Part shown: positions 20,807-28,304 of the stretch, in pieces | How positions within the stretch are numbered: the stretch's first letter is position 1 | How the letters are laid out: the number at the start of each line of letters is the position of its first letter | Assembly (NCBI GenBank): GCA_902626435.1 | Contig: CACOFO010000003.1 | Location: forward strand, 1 to 62,025 | DNA: 62,025 nt | Direction of reading: 5' to 3' | Source of the DNA: an uncultured Prochlorococcus sp. | GTDB lineage: Bacteria > Cyanobacteriota > Cyanobacteriia > PCC-6307 > Cyanobiaceae | The notes under the pieces: generated by a model | Seen by the model: only the letters and a program-made list of their open reading frames with translations | Database searches by the model: none | Told to the model about the DNA's origin: nothing | Translations under genes and position numbers: made by a program

Positions 20807-20836
20807 ATTAAATTTTGAAAGACTATTTAAATTCAT

Positions 20837-20873
20837 AAAAAAAGCTCTGCAACTACTTGAGATACAGAGCTTT
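20837..20873 (-). terminator. Rho-independent terminator of minus-strand micro-ORF unit
   Basis: AAAGCTCTG/CAGAGCTTT 9-bp stem followed by a T run on the minus strand. Confidence 0.8.
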
Positions 20874-20892
20874 CGATTATTAAGTGATTGAT

Positions 20893-21015
20893 TTATATAA
20901 ATCTATTGATGATGAAACCTTTTTTCTTAATTAAAGAAAAAGAGACCGATGAATGTGATGAAGATACTGAATTCACGGTCCCTTTGATAACCGCATTTTT
21001 CGGTAGATACGACAA
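20893..21015 (-). CDS. unannotated 40-aa ORF MSYLPKNAVIKGTVNSVSSSHSSVSFSLIKKKGFIINRFI (TTG start)
   Basis: SD AAAGGAGGTGAT at 21019-21030 with good spacing to TTG; terminator downstream. Confidence 0.65.
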   Translation of the reverse strand: MSYLPKNAVIKGTVNSVSSSHSSVSFSLIKKKGFIINRFI

Positions 21016-21147
21016 TGAATCACCTCCTTTACTAATGTTTTCTTAAAGATAACTAAGAGAATTAAATAAGGAAAGAAATACTTTAAAAATTTAAAAGTTT
21101 TTTAACAAATCTAAGATATAAATCTCTTCAATACAAAGGTAAAGATA

Positions 21148-21813
21148 TTACCAGGGCAAAATTTCTCCGTTGGCATGCCAAAACATCCCCGAGTTATTTT
21201 TATTTAAAGAATCAATACGTTTTAAAAGGCCATTTGCTGATTCTTCAGGACTAATTCCATTTCTTGTAAAGCCAGTCATTCTTGTACTCACTAACCCAGG
21301 ATGCAAAATAGCTACATAAATATCTTCTCTTGATAAATCTATGGAAAGTGATTTTGCTGCCATAGACAAGGCTACCTTAGACATCCTGTAACCATAAGAA
21401 CTTCCTGATGTATTATCTTCAATAGATCCCATTCTACTTGTGACAAAAGCAACTTTAGAAGATCTTTTTAAAAGATGCTTAAGTGATTGAGTCATACATA
21501 TTGGGCTCAATGCATTGACTTCAAATTGACGCAAAATACTTTTCTTATCTAAGTTTTCGAAAGAATTAAATTCATAAATTCCTGCATTATGAATTAAGCA
21601 ATCTAAATTAACTCCAGATAATTTTTTACACAAATTTGTTATGGACTCATCAGAAGAAATTTCTACATTCTCTTCAACTCTCACTCCTAAATCTTCAAGT
21701 TCTTTTGAAGCTTTCCTACACGTTGCAATTACATTATCTCCCCTCTTATGAATTTGCCTACATAATTCTAATCCAATCCCCCTATTTGATCCTGTAATTA
21801 GATAAGTCGGCAT
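21148..21813 (-). CDS. short-chain dehydrogenase/reductase
   Basis: ITGSNRGIGLELCR, HNAGIYEF, YGYRMSK motifs. Confidence 0.9.
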   Translation of the reverse strand: MPTYLITGSNRGIGLELCRQIHKRGDNVIATCRKASKELEDLGVRVEENVEISSDESITNLCKKLSGVNLDCLIHNAGIYEFNSFENLDKKSILRQFEVNALSPICMTQSLKHLLKRSSKVAFVTSRMGSIEDNTSGSSYGYRMSKVALSMAAKSLSIDLSREDIYVAILHPGLVSTRMTGFTRNGISPEESANGLLKRIDSLNKNNSGMFWHANGEILPW

Positions 21814-21984
21814 CTTTAAACTAAAAAATAAAAAATTAATCTAAATCCAAATATAAAAAAAACAAACCAGAAAAAGAAAAAATTTATAAAATTCCTTATA
21901 AAATTAAATAAGGTTATATAATTTTTAATATACAAAAGAATGCATAAAGAAAGCAAAGATATTTTTATCATCAAAATTTAATGT

Positions 21985-22191
21985 ATGGAATTTTTCAATC
22001 AGGAATTTATACAAGAGATTATTAGGTTAACGTGGAGAAATCCTGCTTTCATGGCTATAGCTATCGCATTAGTCTGGCTTATCCCACAATTATTTATCAG
22101 AAAAATAATGGCAAAAAAATATGAACAAAGAAAAATAGAAATTCAGAAAAATAAAATTCAGAAGCTTTACCCAAGCAATACTCCTAAATAA
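21985..22191 (+). CDS. small single-TM protein (68 aa)
   Basis: ORF track; C-terminal KIQKLYP resembles KISKLYP in the 56662 ORF. Confidence 0.6.
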   Translation: MEFFNQEFIQEIIRLTWRNPAFMAIAIALVWLIPQLFIRKIMAKKYEQRKIEIQKNKIQKLYPSNTPK

Positions 22192-22252
22192 GATTTACAT
22201 TTATAAGGTGATCTAATGAATCAAAAGAATACTTTTCGCATCTAAGTAAAAT

Positions 22253-22444
22253 ATGACCTACAAAATAATTAGAATTGATGGGAAAGATGATGAATTAACC
22301 TGTCAAAGTTTTGATAACTATTCAGAGGCATACGATTTGTTAGAGGAACTTTATGGAGATTTATGTTGTTCAGATGCTGATTATGGAGACATAACCTATT
22401 ACGATATTGTGGAAAATAATTTAAAAAATATTAATGGAGAATAA
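22253..22444 (+). CDS. small acidic protein (63 aa)
   Basis: ORF track. Confidence 0.6.
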   Translation: MTYKIIRIDGKDDELTCQSFDNYSEAYDLLEELYGDLCCSDADYGDITYYDIVENNLKNINGE

Positions 22445-22643
22445 AAAATGGGTCCCCTCCCAAGAACAAAATTTAGGGGTAATAACAAGCGTATATGAAT
22501 TCATTAAAGAAGAACTTTCAGAACTTCAAAAAGAAACAGGATGTCCCGATTCATTTATTTATGATTTTATTGGCAAAATTCAGAATGAATGGCATCCTGA
22601 ATCTTGCCACTCCATAGTTAGAAATAAAAAAAGGCAAAATTAG
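22434..22643 (+). CDS. small hypothetical protein (69 aa)
   Basis: ORF track; overlaps upstream ORF. Confidence 0.55.
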   Translation: MENKKWVPSQEQNLGVITSVYEFIKEELSELQKETGCPDSFIYDFIGKIQNEWHPESCHSIVRNKKRQN

Positions 22644-22718
22644 AAAATATTAAATCTTCAACTCAAATTTATAAAACTTCTTTAATATAATTTGAATTTA
22701 AAAATATTAAAATTTCTC

Positions 22719-22931
22719 ATGAAATGGCCTCCCACTCTTTGTTGGACAGCACCAAGGACTATTAATGGTAATAGGCATTTTCAAGTTAAAGCTTATGGTG
22801 GTAAAAATGAAGATAGATGGGTTGATATTTTTCCTACTAAAAATAAAAAAGATATTAAAAGAATCTCATGGGAAAAACTAAAATCCGAATGGAATACAGG
22901 ATGGTTAAGGCTCCCAAAAGATAAAGATTAA
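22719..22931 (+). CDS. small tryptophan-rich protein
   Basis: MKWPPTLCWTAPRTINGNRHFQVKAYGGKNEDRWVDIFPT...; internal ATG preferred to 22692. Confidence 0.6.
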   Translation: MKWPPTLCWTAPRTINGNRHFQVKAYGGKNEDRWVDIFPTKNKKDIKRISWEKLKSEWNTGWLRLPKDKD

Positions 22932-23029
22932 TTTGTTCATTTAAAAAAATATTATTAACTAGAAAAATGTAAAAAATCATACCTAGTAAGACAAAATTAT
23001 CTTCTAATATTTTTTAAAAGCTGTTTAAT

Positions 23030-23203
23030 ATGATGCCAGAACCGAAGAAAAAACTTCCTAATAAAAAAGTTATAAGTTCAGCAAAATTTGAGGCTAAAGA
23101 ACAATTCACAAAGTCTGCATTAGAAAATTTAAAAACAGAAACTGAAAGGATTGTTAATTCGCTAAAAAAATCTGGTGAAATTAAAGAATCTAAAAAGGGG
23201 TAG
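23030..23203 (+). CDS. small lysine-rich protein (57 aa)
   Basis: Manual translation. Confidence 0.5.
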   Translation: MMPEPKKKLPNKKVISSAKFEAKEQFTKSALENLKTETERIVNSLKKSGEIKESKKG

Positions 23204-23254
23204 ATTTACGGAATTAAAATTTTTTTATTAATATATTATTTTATAGATTGAGAA

Positions 23255-23371
23255 ATGATTGAAAAAATTTCTATTGCAAATTCTCATTTACCACAACTTA
23301 TTGGGTTCGTACTTATGGCAATAGGATATACATTAGGAAATAAATTCTACCTTCCTGAAATTAAAAAATAA
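23255..23371 (+). CDS. single-TM micro-protein (38 aa, MIEKISIANSHLPQLIGFVLMAIGYTLGNKFYLPEIKK)
   Basis: Manual translation. Confidence 0.55.
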   Translation: MIEKISIANSHLPQLIGFVLMAIGYTLGNKFYLPEIKK

Positions 23372-23720
23372 TCATTCCTAATTATTTAAATTATTTTAAA
23401 TAATTAACATTGAAAAATATTCCAAAAATAATTTTTTGATATACGTTTGTTATTTAGGAATAGGTCTTAATGTTAATTCTTAAATTCCATTAAGACCATT
23501 TTAAGAATAAATGATACATAAATGTAGCATTATCGTCTTTTTAATATGTTAAATCCAAAGAAATAGTAAGATTTCATACTATTTTTTTAAAGATATGTTA
23601 CATTTGTTAATAATTAAAGTTCAGAAATCCTTTGTCAACAAAGCAGTTTAAGGGATATTTGATACTTACAAATGTCATTTACTCATTGGCTAATTAAAGG
23701 ATTACATTTGAAATCTAAAA

Positions 23721-23975
23721 ATGGATGCTCTTACTAGTTTTATAGTTGTTATCATCGCCATCACAATTCAATTCTCTTTATATGCGATCAAGAGATTACA
23801 GGAACCTTTAGAACCAAATTATTTGATAGATAAAGATCCAAAAAAAATTAAAAACTATTTGGGCAAATATTGGGAAAATGCTGAGATAACAAATGGTAGA
23901 TTAGCTATGATTGGTTTTTTAGCTTTAATAATAAACTACGGTTTTTTTGGATGGATAATTCCAGGTTTTATTTAA
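23721..23975 (+). CDS. hli: high-light-inducible protein (one-helix Chl-binding-like)
   Basis: ENAEITNGRLAMIGFLALIINYGFFGWIIPGF. Confidence 0.9.
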   Translation: MDALTSFIVVIIAITIQFSLYAIKRLQEPLEPNYLIDKDPKKIKNYLGKYWENAEITNGRLAMIGFLALIINYGFFGWIIPGFI

Positions 23976-24072
23976 ACTATCTATCTATATAAGATTAAAG
24001 TAAAATAAATCTTTCGTTCAAAAAAAAACCCTCCTTTTTTAAAAAAAATTTTTATTATATGTTAAAAAACAA

Positions 24073-24270
24073 TTGAGTAATTCTGATTTTGATAAAAATG
24101 GGTTAGACAGCTATGGAATACATTGGCTTCAATATGCTGCTTTTGCTGTTTCTGGTTTTGCTATATTTACAACTTGGGCGTTTTTTTATGATGAAAGATT
24201 CCACAATTTTATAATCAACATTTTTAGGGTTATCAACTGCAGTGGATTTAACTGTAATGGAGCTTTTTAA
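24073..24270 (+). CDS. hli-adjacent small TM protein (FDKNG...HWLQYAAF family)
   Basis: ORF track (TTG start); homologous to the 53701-53927 region. Confidence 0.65.
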   Translation: MSNSDFDKNGLDSYGIHWLQYAAFAVSGFAIFTTWAFFYDERFHNFIINIFRVINCSGFNCNGAF

Positions 24271-24276
24271 GATTCT

Positions 24277-24459
24277 ATGGCTAATCCAGATCAAAAAACG
24301 ACATTAATTGATAACGCTTACGAGGAAATAAAAAAAATATGCATAAATCTACAAAAAGATGCTGATGCTTCTAATTTAGAAGTTAAAAGTTTACTAAAAT
24401 TAATTACGAACGAATGGGAAGAAAAGGAAGAACAAAAAACTGGTTTTGGATTCAGATAA
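24277..24459 (+). CDS. small helical protein (60 aa)
   Basis: ORF track. Confidence 0.5.
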   Translation: MANPDQKTTLIDNAYEEIKKICINLQKDADASNLEVKSLLKLITNEWEEKEEQKTGFGFR

Positions 24460-24571
24460 ATTTGGCAATTATCTAGAAGTGCCCTTGATATCAAGTCATT
24501 TAATGTGAATAATTTTTTTTACTTAAGAATTTAATATTCATAATTTCACATTTTTTAGATAGAAATTAAAA

Positions 24572-24601
24572 GGAATGAATTTCAAATAGAAGATTCATTC
24601 C
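24572..24601 (-). terminator. Rho-independent terminator of MIDSPPE unit B
   Basis: GGAATGAAT/ATTCATTCC stem then TTTT on the minus strand. Confidence 0.7.
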
Positions 24602-24627
24602 AGATTTAGCATTAGTTTTATTTAGAT

Positions 24628-24669
24628 TTAAATTTTATAATCTAACTCCTCTGGTGGACTGTCAATCAT
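24628..24669 (-). CDS. micro-ORF MIDSPPEELDYKI (13 aa)
   Basis: Strong SD GGAGGG; synonymous-only divergence from MIDSPPE of the 58827 micro-ORF. Confidence 0.6.
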   Translation of the reverse strand: MIDSPPEELDYKI

Positions 24670-24751
24670 TAGATCCCTCCGATTCAATAAGTTAAACGTA
24701 GGACTTACTTATAAAGAAAGTAAATCAGTAAAAATGCTGATTTATTATTTT

Positions 24752-24853
24752 CTAAAATGTTTGAATTAAAGAAGCTAATTCTGGTGCATCTAATAAAAGT
24801 GCAAAAAATGTAAGCACTACTAATAGAAATATGGAAAAGTAAAATTGAATCAT
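24752..24853 (-). CDS. single-TM micro-protein (33 aa, MIQFYFSIFLLVVLTFFALLLDAPELASLIQTF)
   Basis: Manual translation. Confidence 0.6.
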   Translation of the reverse strand: MIQFYFSIFLLVVLTFFALLLDAPELASLIQTF

Positions 24854-24954
24854 AATTTAAAAATTACTCAAAAAGATTTTTTTAAGTTGTATAAAATAAT
24901 GCTTTGTTTACATAATTAAATATCTCCAAATAGGTAAGTTTAATTAAGGAACAA

Positions 24955-25188
24955 TTAAGATGCTTCAAGAAAAAATATAGTCAAATTTATTTGCCAATTC
25001 TCACAACATTTAAGTAAATGATAGCCCTGTTGTAGGTGTTTTTCATGTCTTTGACATATCAGGACAGTAGCAAAAGTTTCTATAGTACTTTAGCGAAAGT
25101 GATTGCAAGTATTACAAATCTTTGCACGTTTTCGTTTTAGGATAGATTCTTTTAGATAATCCCATTGTGGAGGATTTACCTTAACCAT
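24955..25188 (-). pseudogene. Cys/His-rich putative zinc-binding small protein interrupted by one in-frame TAA
   Basis: MVKVNPPQWDYLKESILKRKRAKICNTCNHFR*STIETFATVLICQRHEKHLQQGYHLLKCCENWQINLTIFFLEAS; stop at 25090-25092. Confidence 0.6.
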
Positions 25189-25190
25189 GT

Positions 25191-25481
25191 TTACTGGAAT
25201 TTATGAGTAACATTTTGCCAACCTCCTAAAATTAATTCATCCCATGTTTCACAAGAACACTCAATAGAGTGAAGTCTTGAATTTTTAAGTTTGGCTGGCT
25301 CACCTAATTCATTTGCATAGAAAAGGTGAGTATATACTTTTAGGTTATTAAATGCAGATCTCTTATAACTCTCAAAAGAAATTAATAAACCACTTTTTTG
25401 GTTAAACAACCAGCCAGTTGGGGCGTCAATAAGGCAGCCACGATAAAAATTAGTCCGAACATAAGCAACTCCTGATGCCAT
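25191..25481 (-). CDS. DUF1651-like protein
   Basis: PTGWLF...YANELGEPAKLKNSR...WDELILGGW. Confidence 0.8.
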   Translation of the reverse strand: MASGVAYVRTNFYRGCLIDAPTGWLFNQKSGLLISFESYKRSAFNNLKVYTHLFYANELGEPAKLKNSRLHSIECSCETWDELILGGWQNVTHKFQ

Positions 25482-25831
25482 GATAATAATACGATTGTAC
25501 TATTAATATATATGTACTAATCTTCGACGTCAAGCATCCCTCTAGGTAATTATTTAAATACAAAAATCATATTCCTGAAATCATTAGCCATAAACTTCTT
25601 ATCCGGCAATAGTGTATACAAGTAACTCCTTTAAAAGGAAAATATCATTAAAGAAAAAATCTATAAAATAAAATATAACGAAATCCCTTCTATTAAGGGT
25701 GGAATAAAGTTTGGTCTTTTCTATTTTTTTTTAGAGGGTGGCATTGCAAAAAATGAAGCAAAGGTTTTTTTGTATATCTATTACTACAAAAGTTTAGAAA
25801 AGAGAATCGCCCTTAGAATCTATAGTTAGAT

Positions 25832-25942
25832 ATGTCTCCAAAGAGCAAAGGATTAGAAAATCAAGGTATTATTCATGGATTAGATCTGTTAATGAAAAAC
25901 AATAAATTAAGCAGTCCTGCAATTACTAAAGTAATTTGTTGA
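25832..25942 (+). CDS. micro-protein (36 aa, MSPKSKGLENQGIIHGLDLLMKNNKLSSPAITKVIC)
   Basis: Manual translation. Confidence 0.4.
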   Translation: MSPKSKGLENQGIIHGLDLLMKNNKLSSPAITKVIC

Positions 25943-25979
25943 CAACTAATTTAAAATAAAGTTTAGTTATTTATTTTTC

Positions 25980-26237
25980 GTGTCTAATAAATTTTATGAA
26001 CGGTGGAAAAACCACAGAAAAGTTGTAACCTTTGGGGCTTTTATAATCTTATTTGGTTTTTATTTTTCTCCTGTTGTAAAAGAAGCAAAATATAAAAACC
26101 AATGCATTAAGCACTCCACCAAGGGAGCATTAACTAAATTTAATAAAGACGTTATTGGAGAAACTTTATTAGAAGAAACAGGTTTGAACATTGATGAACT
26201 AGCGAAGATTGAAGGTTATAAGAATTGCATTAAATAA
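25980..26237 (+). CDS. small single-TM, two-Cys protein (85 aa)
   Basis: ORF track; resembles the 18498 ORF. Confidence 0.6.
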   Translation: MSNKFYERWKNHRKVVTFGAFIILFGFYFSPVVKEAKYKNQCIKHSTKGALTKFNKDVIGETLLEETGLNIDELAKIEGYKNCIK

Positions 26238-26268
26238 AAAGTTTGCGAAAATTACGCTAGGTTTTTAA

Positions 26269-26475
26269 ATGTTTAAGGTTATTTTTAAACTTATTTTATT
26301 AATTTTATTATTAGGATTTATATCAATAAGTCCAAAAACAAGATATATGGTTGGCATATCCCTAAAACAAATTTCTTCGTTTCTTTTATGGACTGTTAAA
26401 TATGAAGATAGAGAAAAATGGATGATAGATAAACCAAGTTGGATTCCCAGCCAAAAACTTAGGTCATTGTATTAA
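26269..26475 (+). CDS. small TM protein (68 aa)
   Basis: ORF track; ends directly before the 26476 ORF. Confidence 0.55.
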   Translation: MFKVIFKLILLILLLGFISISPKTRYMVGISLKQISSFLLWTVKYEDREKWMIDKPSWIPSQKLRSLY

Positions 26476-27225
26476 ATGAAGACATACTTAGAAGAACGAA
26501 TTGAATGGTATGACGATAATTATAGAAATGGTAATGCTTTAATTTCTGATAAGCAGTTCGATCAACTTGAAAATAATTTATTAAGAACAAACCCTAATTG
26601 TGATTACTTTAAAAAGAAAAATAAACTAGTTTTACCTTCATTAGAAAAGGATTCAATAGATGAATTTCTGAAAGGATTATTAGCAGATACCAGATTATTA
26701 ATTGAACCTAAAATTGATGGTTGTGCTGTTGCTTTACAATATAGGGATGGAACCTTTGAGAAAGCAATTTCGAGAAAAGGGGCTGATGTTACTAGTAAAC
26801 TTATTAGAGTCCAAGACATTCCTTATAAGCTCCCATTAAGAGGAGTTCTACAAGTTAGAGGCGAATTATACTCACCTAACCAAAGTCCAAATATCTCCCA
26901 GAAAATTGCTTCTGGATTTCTCAGAGCTAAAGAAGGATTTTCTGAGAGTCTTAGCTTCTGTGCATTTCAAATACTTAACTCAACACTTAACCAATATGAG
27001 TCCAAAAAGAGTCTTTCCAAGCTTGGCTTCACGATCCCTCAGGATATTTCATGCAACTTTACAAGCCAAGTTGAAGTATTTAGAAAACAATGGCTAGAAG
27101 GGAGGCTTTTTAGGAAATATCCAACAGATGGAATAGTAGTAAAAATAAATTCTAGAAAATTACAATTAATTAGAGAAAAATCGAATTTAGATTATCCTTA
27201 TTGGCAAGTGGCAATAAAAAGTTAA
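26476..27225 (+). CDS. truncated NAD-dependent DNA ligase: stand-alone adenylation domain
   Basis: LIEPKIDGCAVALQYRDG (KxDG), LQVRGELY, PTDGIVVKIN...PYWQVAIK; no OB, zinc-finger, HhH or BRCT region. Confidence 0.85.
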   Translation: MKTYLEERIEWYDDNYRNGNALISDKQFDQLENNLLRTNPNCDYFKKKNKLVLPSLEKDSIDEFLKGLLADTRLLIEPKIDGCAVALQYRDGTFEKAISRKGADVTSKLIRVQDIPYKLPLRGVLQVRGELYSPNQSPNISQKIASGFLRAKEGFSESLSFCAFQILNSTLNQYESKKSLSKLGFTIPQDISCNFTSQVEVFRKQWLEGRLFRKYPTDGIVVKINSRKLQLIREKSNLDYPYWQVAIKS

Positions 27226-27344
27226 TGGAATTAATACACCATATTTTTCCTCCTTGGCATATTTACTTGGACATATTTTTGATTGGCTTTGCAACTTATG
27301 GTTTTCTAAGAATTAAGAAAAAAATAAAAAACCCAAATAAATAA
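27225..27344 (+). CDS. single-TM micro-protein (39 aa, MELIHHIFPPWHIYLDIFLIGFATYGFLRIKKKIKNPNK)
   Basis: Manual translation; TAATG overlap with the ligase-like ORF. Confidence 0.6.
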   Translation: MELIHHIFPPWHIYLDIFLIGFATYGFLRIKKKIKNPNK

Positions 27345-27364
27345 TTCATAAATAAAGTTTTAGA

Positions 27365-27517
27365 TCATCCATGATCCTTAAGCATGGATTTAAGTTGTTC
27401 GCTATCTAATTGTTCGAGATAATTTCTCATCGCCAACCAAGATTTTCTACTTTCTAACTTTCCACTTTGTTTAAATAAATTTGCGGAAACTTGATCTATC
27501 AATTCTTTATGAGTCAT
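27365..27517 (-). CDS. small hypothetical protein (MTHKELIDQVSANLFKQSGKL...)
   Basis: ORF track; ATG at 27517 preferred over track start 27553. Confidence 0.6.
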   Translation of the reverse strand: MTHKELIDQVSANLFKQSGKLESRKSWLAMRNYLEQLDSEQLKSMLKDHG

Positions 27518-27647
27518 ATTTATATTCTTTATCAATTTCAATGACAACACCATTAAAAAATTCTGCTAATAATTTTGATGGGTCTTGCATAGATATCTTT
27601 CTATCTACTTTTGATAGTTTCTTTTGGATTGGATTTAAGTTAATCAT
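27507..27647 (-). CDS. small hypothetical protein (46 aa, MINLNPIQKKLSKVDRKISMQDPSKLLAEFFNGVVIEIDKEYKYDS)
   Basis: Manual translation; overlaps next ORF. Confidence 0.5.
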   Translation of the reverse strand: MINLNPIQKKLSKVDRKISMQDPSKLLAEFFNGVVIEIDKEYKYDS

Positions 27648-27958
27648 ACTGATTCAGGTAATACAAGTTCTTCAAAAGTCCAACCTTCTAATTGAAGGTC
27701 ATGCCATTTATCCCAAGCATTATCCAAATACATTTGAGTTGATGATTTAATTGCTATTGGCTCACCAAGATCATTTGCATAATATGTATGAGCAAAAATT
27801 CTCATACAATTTCTTGGAGATTTTTTATTCCTTACAAATAAAATTAATCTTCTGCGGTCTGGGCTAAGCAACCAACCACTTGGGGACTCATTACGATAAC
27901 CATAAGAAAAATTAGTCCAAACATTAGCTCCTCCTAAAGTCATTACATAGCAATACAA
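27644..27958 (-). CDS. DUF1651-like protein
   Basis: PSGWLLSPDRRRLILF...YYANDLGEPIAIKSSTQMYLDNAWDKWHDLQLEGW. Confidence 0.85.
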   Translation of the reverse strand: MYCYVMTLGGANVWTNFSYGYRNESPSGWLLSPDRRRLILFVRNKKSPRNCMRIFAHTYYANDLGEPIAIKSSTQMYLDNAWDKWHDLQLEGWTFEELVLPESV

Positions 27959-28094
27959 ATGTACTATTAATATAAATGTATTAGATATGGATCGTCAAGT
28001 ATTTTGGCAAATAAATTATTTACACTGATAGAAAAAAAAAGATACTCAGTTATTCCTAAAAAAAAATACCTACCAAAAGCCTGTTTTAAAAGGC

Positions 28095-28277
28095 ATTTGA
28101 TAGGTTAAACCGGATCCCCGTCAGTTCTCTGCTGCATCGACCTGGAAATGCCAGAAGAGGATTCAAAGTGGGCTTTCGTTTCCGATTACAAGATCGGTTT
28201 ACTACCGCATCACGACAGTCTCCTCATGTCGAAAGAGAGTCAGATCAGAGCACATAAAGAAGAACTTAACCAAAGAT
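28095..28277 (-). ncRNA. ssrS: probable 6S RNA
   Basis: GC-rich structured intergenic sequence next to purK, closing stem GGTTAA/TTAACC; 6S-purK linkage is known in cyanobacteria. Minus strand favoured by terminator-like GCCTTTTAAAACAGGCTTTT; strand not certain. Confidence 0.62.
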
Positions 28278-28304
28278 CCAGTAATCTAACTCTAACTTAT
28301 TTTT

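Noticed and set aside
25482-25530. LexA/SOS box at TGTACTA repeats
   Set aside because: Half sites are in direct, not inverted, orientation and the spacing does not fit AGTAC-N4-GTACT.
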